DNA from: Macrophomina tecta
Taxonomy: Eukaryota; Ascomycota; Dothideomycetes; Botryosphaeriales; Botryosphaeriaceae
Reading direction: 5' to 3'
DNA: 64,000 nucleotides
Assembly: GCA_024180945.1 (NCBI GenBank)
Contig: JAKSGN010000002.1
Location: forward strand, 2,294,001-2,358,000
In this document: in pieces, positions 56,487 to 64,000 of the stretch
Layout of the letters: each line of letters starts with the position of its first letter
Numbering within the stretch: the stretch's first letter is position 1
Notes under the pieces: model-generated
Told to the model about the DNA's origin: nothing
Database searches by the model: none
Seen by the model: the letters and a program-made list of their open reading frames with translations, nothing else
Made by a program: the position numbers and the translations under genes

Positions 56487-57785
56487 CAGTGGGAGAACCG
56501 GGGACCAAGTGGCACCCGGCATCTCTCGGTCTGCATCCAGGATATCGCTGAACTGGACTACGTGAGCATGGAAAAGATTGGGTGGAAGGTTTATCCGCGG
56601 GGGAAACGCGATGTTGCTTTAGTTCAGGAGTGGAACCTCCGCTATTCTTTGCTAATGGTAGCTTCAAATCCATCCGAGGTTCTAATCGTGCGTGTCTTGA
56701 TGTGAGTCTGCAGGTGTTCTCGTAGCCGAATCTTTGCCAGCTAAACCTGTCTGGCTGCAAAGACCTTCAAGGAGACTTCGTGTTCCTTCTGCGTAGTTTG
56801 AGTATGGAAGCAACCACCACCGAATTACTGTGATTGGTTGGATCATGCTTCGCCTGGCTCAAAATATATTGGCGGTCTGCTAAACACCAATTCGCTCTTT
56901 TGCCCTTACACCACCAAGACGAAGTGCCTCCCGGGGGGAAGGCAAGAATCACGGCTTTGGCTTGGCAGAAACAGTCACGCGGGATCACCTTGGACCGGAG
57001 TTGTTGGGGCAAACCAGCCATCAGGCTGGTTATTGCTGTACCTTTTGTCCACTAGTAAGTGCCGGCTAGTGGGCGAAGGGTTGGCCGAATGGCTTTGCAG
57101 CACCCACTGAAACCCAACACGGTCGGATCGTTGTAACAGTATGAATCATTGTCATGATCATCCCCCCCGGAGCACACAGAGCAGTAAAGCTTACTCCCTC
57201 AGCTCTGAGGCAACCCTGCAACAAGAGGCACAGAGCATACAGAGCAAGCTACTAGATTAATAAGTCTCCTACATGTATATAAACCACACTCATTAGATAG
57301 CTTTGACCTGCGTCGTCAACTTTTGGAATTAACTTCCACAATAGAATTTGGACTCTATTGGTAACAAGGCCTTCGCACACGCAGTGCTCCATCGCGATGT
57401 GTACTTACTTCGTTCTCATCCTCTTCTTGTACCCACTCAAGGGAAACCCTTCGACAGGTTTCCACCCTCTGAAACACGTACCTGAGCCCCCCCCACTTCT
57501 CCTCCCCTCCCCCGCACTGAACAGCCACTATCTGTGGCTTGGTCGGTCTGAGAGATTTCTGTAAAAACTCTGTTGCGGCTCTATTGCCGGCCAGGTGATT
57601 AGCATTACACAGCACGGGACACGGAAAATCGCGAAATCGGCAATGAGATGTTCTTCACTACTTTGAAGTTGCAATAACATGTAAATTATCACAGTTGCAT
57701 CCTTGCAGATAGCTTCCACCGAATCGAAGCGCACACTAAGCCTGCGTTCCTGAGTAACAGTGCCCGTCTGACTTCCGCCGACCAA
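56487..57785. other. Intergenic region with a dispersed repeat copy
   Basis: Besides the repeat copy at 56998-57138 I find no gene. The last part is the 3' region of the caspase-like gene. Confidence 0.45.
56998..57138. repeat. Dispersed repeat, copy 2
   Basis: Direct copy of the element at 51606-51736, diverged, with the same end blocks (GAGTTGTTGGGGCA and GTAACA). The pair flanks the K+ transporter gene 5.3 kb apart. Confidence 0.75.
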
Positions 57786-59233
57786 TCAAATTCTCCACAA
57801 AGGGTTCGGAAGGAAGAGAAGCCGGGTCTCCACCCAAATGATGTGCAAGATGACATGCAAGAGAAGAAGCCAGAGCAGTGGGTCTCTCATCGTCGTGGCA
57901 AGAGCTGTCTGCGCTCTTGAAAGAAGTCGGCGGTCACCACTCGCCTCGATATTCAATATCAGATTGTTGTTCATTGTCTCTATCGTGACCTTGCCACACT
58001 TTGGCTCGGTTGGCGTACGTTCTGTTGGCCAAGTCTGAGCGCGAGCGATATCTCTTGGTCGATTTCGATTCAACATTTTCGTCCCTGTGGAGTTGTGCTT
58101 TCTGAAGCCGAGCCATTTGATGTCTGCCACTGGTACTCGAATGTCGTTGAAGATGTTTGGGAGGCGATCGGTAAGCTGCCGGATATCGTCTTCGCTCAAG
58201 CTGTCCTTGTTCCTGAACGAGAATTGGAGTGCCAAATTCCCTCCAGTTCGTACGGGGCGAGGCTGTCGTCGAATGATTTGCTCCCGGTCGAGTGGTGCAA
58301 GCCGGATATGACGACTGTTGCCTGGCAAAACGCGCCACAAGTGCGGCACATTGTCGAAACGCTTCCTTGTGATTTCCTCTAGAAGATCACGGGTGTCGAA
58401 AGAGCCGTGTAAATCGAGGAGCCGTGCCATGCAATCTATGAGACCTCGCGTAAATGAATTTGGCCCAGGGCTAGGTGTTGGTCGATCGATCCCGCTCGCA
58501 GCGAGAGCTTCATACGCTCTACCATTCTCTGATATGGCTCTGAACTGGTTGCTTGCGAAGCAACAGTCCATGATAGCGAGAACATCACCGGAGTAGTCTT
58601 CTAGTAGCGGTTCATGGGCCTTGTTCCAAGAAACCACAGGTGCGCCACGTTTTGGCTCAGTGGAACTATAATAAGTGGTAAGCTGTCTTTTCTCGTATCA
58701 CTACCGATCAGCAGACTTACCCACTCAATTGCAAAAAGTTCCCATCATCGATATAGACTCCATGCCCAGCGTAGTAGATGATCGCCAAATTGTTCGGCCC
58801 TTGATTTTCCATAACAAAATCAATGATCACGCTTCGTAACTTGAGAGAAGCAGTATCCAGTTCCAGTTCCACGATGCTTGTCTGGTATTTGAATTTGTCG
58901 CGAAAGAAGTCGCGAAGTTCTTCAACCTACACACATCAACTCGTACATTCAAAGTTGATATGGGACAGTTGTGTCAATTACCTCACGTCCGACATTCAGG
59001 TCATCCACAGCATTCGCCCATTTGATGATCAGTACGGCTACCTTGCAATACCCATTCACTATTCCAAGCTTCTCAGAGATGGATGTATCCCACCATTTCT
59101 GCATCTCGGAGTGGTCTCGGGGAGATTGCTCCTCATTTCCCCCCGCCAATTCTGCCACTGTTTCGGGTATGTCCAACAACCTTGACTTCGATACTGTTGC
59201 GTCGAAACGTGGACTGCTGTATAAGTCGTCCAT
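57786..59233 (-). CDS. Caspase-like (peptidase C14-type) protein with C-terminal membrane anchor, 445 aa, three exons
   Basis: Exons are 59233-58982, 58926-58721 and 58665-57786; the introns are GTAATT...GTGTAG and GTAAGT...ATTATAG. Residues 60-200 form a caspase-type fold: VAVLIIKWANAVDDL, then EELRDFFRDKFKY, the histidine block IIYYAGHG (H139) and the cysteine block AIMDCCFAS (C188, or C187), so both dyad residues are present. A middle region (QFSFRNKDSLSEDDIRQLT..., about 290-345) may be a second domain. A hydrophobic segment at about 415-437 (LWLLLLHVILHIIWVET) near the C-terminus is a probable tail anchor. Metacaspase/caspase-like proteins of fungi are Cys proteases tied to cell death and stress; no target can be named. 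The gene sits upstream of, and divergent from, two small plus-strand genes. Confidence 0.85.
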
Positions 59234-60089
59234 TGTCTTTTTTTCGATAGGCCGAGCCTAGTGGCACTGTCAATGAACTCTAGAAATGGGAGATGAAGAT
59301 GAGAATCGCAATCGACAGAAACTCAGAACCCTAAAAATCTCACAGTGAGCGGGATAGGTGATGATATCAGCCTGTGTACCCAAAAAAAAAAAAAAAAAAA
59401 AAAAAGCCTTGTCTCCGCCTTCGCGGAGCACCTGCCGATAATTCTAGTGTTGAGGCTGCAAAGGCAGATAATACCCATGGTTAATCTGCGCCGGCTCTCC
59501 GACAAGGCGCTTTGGTTCCACCCTCCGATCAAGAGTTGCGTTCCATCGAAGAGAGTCGATCGCATCATTGATTTGCTGAGATAACCAGACCATCGGAAGC
59601 GGAAATACGCCTTGTATTGGTATCATGCATGTAAGCGAATTCTTGCAGATCGGCAACGTGCAACACTGCACAAGGCCCACAAATCAGCCTCTCCGACCGA
59701 GTCTAGGTCGTCTGGGCTCTTTGCCTTGCCGTCTGCCTAATTGTTTCTCGTGTCGTTTGGCTTGTGTTCCCCGATCGCAACCGTTTCTCTTTTTCTCTCA
59801 TTGGGCATGTTCCCCTGCTGGCAACCCGGAGCCGCATATTAGGCAGCTGGACTATGGAGTCGTACAAGGCTGTGTGAGCGATATTTAGCCTCGTGCCTAA
59901 GGCCTATAGAAGCTGTGCAGTCACTCAAGGCTTTCACAAGGCGGATTTCATTCCCCCGAGTGCTTGAATGATGAACAGCTCAGAGGTTTGAGAGTCATCA
60001 CTCAAAGGCGGTACTTTTTATATACTAAATACTAAATCTTCAGGCCTCAAACATCCCTTCGGATCGCGCAACTGTTAACCCAGCTCGAA
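59234..60089. other. Divergent upstream region of the caspase-like gene
   Basis: Contains a 25-nt A tract (about 59381-59405). A minus ORF at 59680-59444 (INDAIDSLRWNATLDRRVEP) looks protein-like but is not assignable; it lies in the 5' leader of the caspase-like gene. Confidence 0.4.
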
Positions 60090-60366
60090 ATGAAGCAAGT
60101 GTCTGTTATATCTAGATTCTGGATTCTGGGTTTGGCTTTCTGATATACTTGAGCAGCGCAGGGCAAAGTTTGGCGAAGGAGACTACGTTTCAGTGGCCGA
60201 AAGGAAGGGTGGCAGGATGCATAAAGTAGAGGCTGAGGTGGTTCAACGTCGCAGGAATCGTGACAACAAATGGGAATACAAGCTCAAGGAAAGGGGGGTA
60301 TCAGGGGCTCCGGTCTTGAAAGACGGGTCCGAGTGGATCCCGGAGAAGGTCATCAATGTCGATTAG
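60090..60366 (+). CDS. Small basic protein, 72 aa, two exons (SH3/Tudor-like fold possible)
   Basis: Exon 1 is 60090-60098 (MKQ) and exon 2 is 60157-60366; the 58-nt intron has a weak GTGTCT donor, TACTTGA branch region and GAGCAG acceptor. The joined product starts MKQRRAKFGEGDYVSV and has KWEYKLKERG and EWIPEKVIN. The pattern of F-x-x-G-D-x-V, W-Y strand and a final W-P-hydrophobic strand fits a small beta-barrel of SH3/Tudor type, but no family is named with certainty. Because exon 1 is so short and the donor poor, an alternative is a truncated gene read-through. It lies between the caspase-like and DUF6594 genes. Confidence 0.5.
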
Positions 60367-60521
60367 GTCGATAAGTTCGCCTTTTCTCGGTGACACGGGG
60401 GGCGCGATTTATTCGCAAGGCTGCTTGATCGGTGAGACGTCAACGATTATATATACGCGCGCGCAACTTCAGTTCCTTCCCATCATCCACCGACCTGTAC
60501 CTCTCGGTATCCGTTTGCTAC

Positions 60522-61869
60522 ATGAAATTCTCTCTCCAAGTGAAAAAATGGAGTGGGAATGCAGACAGTGCACGTGCTCCAAGACAGCCAATCAACGATG
60601 AGGAAAGCGTAATGCCGGAGCCGAAAATGCAGCCTTGCTTTAGCACGTCCATAGATTCTGCAGAGAGCCAGGCAGAGGCTCCAGAGACTTTAAGAAATGG
60701 TAAGGATGGGATCCAAAAACATTACCCAAAAACTAATCAGATATAGCGTCGAGGCAGCATCCCTTTGTTGCGTATTTGCGACAGGTGTTTGCATGGCCAC
60801 AAGAACCTCACGAAAGCATCACGAGAACCCGTGTACGCGCACGTAAGCTTCCAATCCTACCCCGCATCACCGTAAGGTTTACTAACTGATTGAAAGTGGA
60901 GGACTATCCAAAGGGCTATCCTCGTCTTGCCGCATTCAACGCAAGCGAGCAAAATTTCATGCTGTACCGAGGCTTCTCTTACGTTCATGCTCGCTTACTC
61001 CTAGACCTGCAAGCCATCATATCTTCTCTCGAAAGAGAACTTAACAGGATGGACGAATGTGACAACGAATCTGAGGATGGGCAGCGGCATCTTAGCTGTG
61101 CTGAGAGAGACATGCGGACCCATGAAAAAGTCAAAGATAAACAGAGGACACGAAGGCAAGTACTAGATGAGCTAAGAGAGCGGGTTTCACAGTACGGTAA
61201 GCATCTGCATGTCGTGCAACTTGGAGACTTAGCACAAGACTTACATGCGTAGACGATATTCTCATGAAATCGCGCGAGCTTGTCACATTTCAGAAACCGA
61301 CGGATCGTGACTACCGAAGTGTCCGCACTTGGTTCTACAACACCCATCCTCTCGTGGAAGAAGAGGAAGAATACATTGAGTATCACGAGGACGTCGTCAC
61401 TCTGAGAGGTGGGAGAGAATGGGCTGGTTTCGATGGGCTTGTGGAGTCCTTCCTACACAGGCTAAGATGCAAGCCTATCGAGGTGAGTGAAGGGTTCCTT
61501 TACAGAGATTACTCGCATGACTGACACACTAGGTTCAAGGCGCTATTCTGCACCAAAGACGTGTGCCGAAAGTCGTCTGACGAACACGTCTTCTACTTTT
61601 CGCCAGCAAGAGTTGAGAAGCTCGTTGGGCTCATCATTACGACGGTGATCTTCATTCTCCTCATCATCCCAGTGGTAGCCATGTACAAGCTGAGCAGTTT
61701 CGGGGACACGAATTCGATACTCACGGCGATTGGCGTGATGGTCATTTTCACCCTCCTTTTCGCGGCCGCAATGTCTCTACTGACGAAGGCAAAGAGGCTT
61801 GAGCTTTTCGCTGCAAGCGCAGCATACTGCGCTGTCCTTGTCGTTTTCATTACGAACTTTAGCAACTAA
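60522..61869 (+). CDS. DUF6594-family membrane protein, 377 aa, five exons
   Basis: Exons are 60522-60699, 60747-60842, 60897-61196, 61253-61482 and 61540-61869; every joint keeps the frame. After a poorly conserved N-terminus (about 80 residues) comes EDYPKGYPRLAAFNASEQNF with YRGFSYVHARLLL, the DUF6594 head. A long charged coiled region follows (LERELNRMDECDNE..., ending QYDDILMKSRELV), then TFYN-like WFYNTHPLV and GRE, FSPARVEKLVGLI, and three hydrophobic segments at about 295-375 (IITTVIFILLIIPVVAMY; SILTAIGVMVIFTLLFAAA; LFAASAAYCAVLVVFI). This head-coil-three-TM layout is the family standard. Function is unknown in the family. The acceptor of exon 5 (TTCAAG) was chosen because CTAG just before it breaks the frame. 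Confidence 0.88.
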
Positions 61870-62870
61870 GTCATCGGGTGCAAAGACGAAATTTCTTATC
61901 AGTACGAAAGAGAGCATCAATGATTGAGGTGATATTGCATATCGGCGGTGTGACAAACTGTATCGGGAGACGAAGTATGTGTATTAATCTCAAATAAATG
62001 CAGGCACTGACACGACCTACGGAGGCAATTTCAAAGGATTCATGGTGGAAAGAAATAATATTATCTGGGAACAAAAATGGTGGGGAGCTGCAAATATGTG
62101 ACGATTGAACGCGAATTCGTTGTTCATACACAAGACGCTCGAAGCATGGGGTATTCAATCGCAAGACGCCTGAACACCATTCCAATCTTCTCCTCGGGCC
62201 CAAAACGCCGATCAGCAACACGATTGCGCCAACATGCATGCATGCGGTGGGGAATTTTGATTCGCATAGCGAAGGGGAGGTCGGGCAGCTGTAAAACGCG
62301 GCAACAAAGCAACGCATTGAAAGAGCACATTCAGCCATAAAAAAAGGAAGGAGGTAGGCCAGATAACTTAAGCCTCTTGATGACCTTCGTGACCGGTATG
62401 CGTGCCAGACTTCATTGCAGGGAGGTCTGGCTAAAAATGGCTTCAGTATTCGGGCCGGAGTTACCGTCGGCCGCCTGCATACGGATGACGTAGTTAACGC
62501 CTCACAGAAGCGCGAAGCTTGGTGGAAAGATACATTTCATCGACTGTGAGTTTGTAACTGTAGCATAGCTTTTACTTATAGGGTTTTCGGAGACATGACA
62601 ACAACCGAGCGAACACCTTACGTAGATCATCCAAGAGAGAATCGGACATCAACTAACTCCACATGTTCATCAACGGAGCAACAGAGGGGGTTAAAAAAAG
62701 ACAAAAGACGAGAGAAAAGTAAGGTAGTCCAAAGAGCGACGCCGAAAGTAACCACAACACAGACGTCACACGTCTCCGCGCGAGCCCATCGAATGCGTGA
62801 CTGTTTTTTTTTTTTTTTTTTTGTACTGTACCTTTTCACAAGCCCGCCGGAAGCTGGCCTCTCGTTCTCT
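61870..62870. other. Noncoding region between DUF6594 and peroxiredoxin genes
   Basis: Convergent 3' regions. A T19 tract lies at about 62804-62822, just past the peroxiredoxin stop. Nothing else recognised. Confidence 0.5.
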
Positions 62871-63865
62871 CTACTTCTCGGCCTCGCCATCCACCTTCTC
62901 GGCCTCTTTGTCCGCCTGCTTCTCCTTCTCCCCCGCCTCCTCGACCTTCTTCACATCTCCGCCCTTCTCGGCCACAATCTTCTTAACCACCTCGACCGTC
63001 GCATCGGGCCCGCCTGGCTCGGCGGCCAGCACTTTGCCGGCCTTGTCGACGACGAAGACGCCGCGGACAGTGCCCTTGGCGTTGCCGGGCTTGGCCAGGC
63101 CAAGGGCCTTGATCAGGGTATAGGCAGGGTCGCAGAGCAGCGGGTAGGGCAGGTTCTGCTTGGTCTTGAAGATGGTGTTGGCCTTGGGCGAGTCGCCCGA
63201 CAGGCCGTAGATGGAGAGGCCGGTGGCGGTGAGGGGCGTGTAGGCGTCGCGGAAGAGACAGGCTTGCTTGGTGCCTGTGGAGAGCGTTAGCGTGCTGATG
63301 GAGGAGTGGTTTTCTGGGGGGTGATGGTGATGGTGGTGGTGTTGGTGGTGTGGTGGAGTTTTTTACGGCGGGGAGCGGGGATTGTCAAAGTGGAGAATGG
63401 CGTTTCTCCTTTGCTTGCTATGTAGGGAAGTATGTGCAAAGAAAGAGATATGGGGCGGAAGTTATTTTATTGTATTTTTTTTTTTTTTTGGCAGAACTCA
63501 CATCCGGGAGTCGACGCCTTGGGGTAGGTGAAGATGACGACGCCGTCCTTGCTCTCGTCGACGAGCTTTTTTAGGGTGGTCTTGGTGCCCTCGTTGGTCT
63601 CGATCTCACCGCCAAAGCCGTCGAGGTCAAGTGTCTGGCCGACCTCGGGCTTGCCAGTAGCAGCGGCAGCGGCGGGCTTGGAGGCGCCATTGGTGGCCTT
63701 CTCCTCGACGGCGGTGACGGTGTCTTCCGCCTTTGCGGCGGCGGTGTCAACGGTGTCGGCGGCAGCTTCTTTGGCCTTTGCGGCCTTCGACTTAGGGCCG
63801 GGCTTCTTCTTGGCGGCCTTCTCGGGAGCGGGAGGCGGGGTCTTGCGCTTGCGGAGCTCGACCAT
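62871..63865 (-). CDS. PrxQ/Dot5-type thioredoxin peroxidase, 255 aa, two exons
   Basis: Exon 1 is 63865-63502 and exon 2 is 63274-62871, joined over a 227-nt intron (GTGAGT...CCACAG, containing a T tract). The first about 85 residues are Lys/Ala/Pro-rich with basic clusters (RKRKTPPPAPEKAAKKKPG), like the nuclear localising tail of yeast Dot5. The AhpC/TSA core begins near residue 75: VGQTLDLDGF, FTYPKASTPGCTKQACLFRD, GLSGDSPKANT, LLCDPA and GVFVVDKAGKV. C122 (its codon is split by the intron) is the peroxidatic and C127 the resolving cysteine in the CxxxxC spacing of PrxQ/BCP proteins. It reduces hydroperoxides using thioredoxin. The C-terminus is a Glu/Lys-rich tail. The start is the first in-frame ATG, MVELRKRK. 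Confidence 0.92.
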
Positions 63866-64000
63866 GGTGGGCAGCGATGAGGATTTGGGGGAGATGGAAT
63901 GGCGGGGAGCTCAATGGGGCGGGAACGGGCTCGCTGGCGGACGGGCTCTGGCGGGGGGTTTCGCGGGCGGGCCGGTGCGACGGTGAGGCCGAGGACAAGA

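Noticed and set aside
51606..57138. Full-length LTR retrotransposon with the two repeats as LTRs
   Set aside because: The DNA between the copies is a normal five-exon potassium transporter, with no gag, protease, RT or integrase and no primer-binding site.

Overview
The window is nuclear DNA of a filamentous ascomycete (Pezizomycotina). The evidence is short spliceosomal introns of about 45-65 nt with GTRNGT donors and CTRAC-like branch points, no operons, and fungal-specific protein families: a HAK/KUP potassium transporter, a DUF3425 regulator, a DUF6594 membrane protein, an ADA-complex AHC1-like protein and a Ser/Thr-rich secreted wall protein. The species cannot be named from the sequence. 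Exon structures below were worked out by reading frame and splice signals.

Layout. 1-9 kb is sparse: a partial gene end at 1-177, eroded coding pieces, and one conserved basic protein (4207-5370). 8.8-22 kb is a conserved housekeeping block: KSH1/kish in four exons, a BTB/POZ gene and a frameshifted BTB relative head to head, a conserved low-complexity protein divergent from MLH3 (meiotic/mismatch-repair MutL homologue), and an AHC1-like zinc-finger protein. 22-32 kb is gene-poor; its main content is a decayed multi-pass membrane protein gene on the minus strand (about 23970-26100). 32.1-33.4 kb holds a three-exon secreted Ser/Thr-rich protein. 33.5-38 kb has homopolymers and microsatellites but no recognisable gene.

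38-47 kb is a gene graveyard around two intact-looking genes. An MFS transporter gene is in two pieces (38087-38460 and 42585-42758) with about 4.1 kb between them that carries an intact one-TM protein gene. A cytochrome P450 is dismembered, with its N-terminal half on + at 43134-43860 and its haem-binding region on - at 42247-42460. A DHCR24-like FAD oxidoreductase (43938-45496) is intact, and a second decayed membrane protein follows. P450 + MFS + FAD oxidoreductase is the composition of a metabolic gene cluster; here it looks like the wreck of one (inference).

47.5-57 kb is accessory but mostly intact: a class II aldolase/adducin-family protein using a GC-AG intron, a DUF3425 regulator, a RidA-family gene with one in-frame TAG, and a five-exon HAK/KUP K+ transporter flanked by two diverged direct copies of a roughly 135-bp repeat. 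57.8-61.9 kb is a compact locus: a caspase-like protein with a His-Cys dyad and C-terminal membrane anchor (-), a tiny two-exon basic protein (+) and a five-exon DUF6594 membrane protein (+). A Dot5/PrxQ-type peroxiredoxin with a nuclear-type basic N-terminus closes the window on the minus strand.
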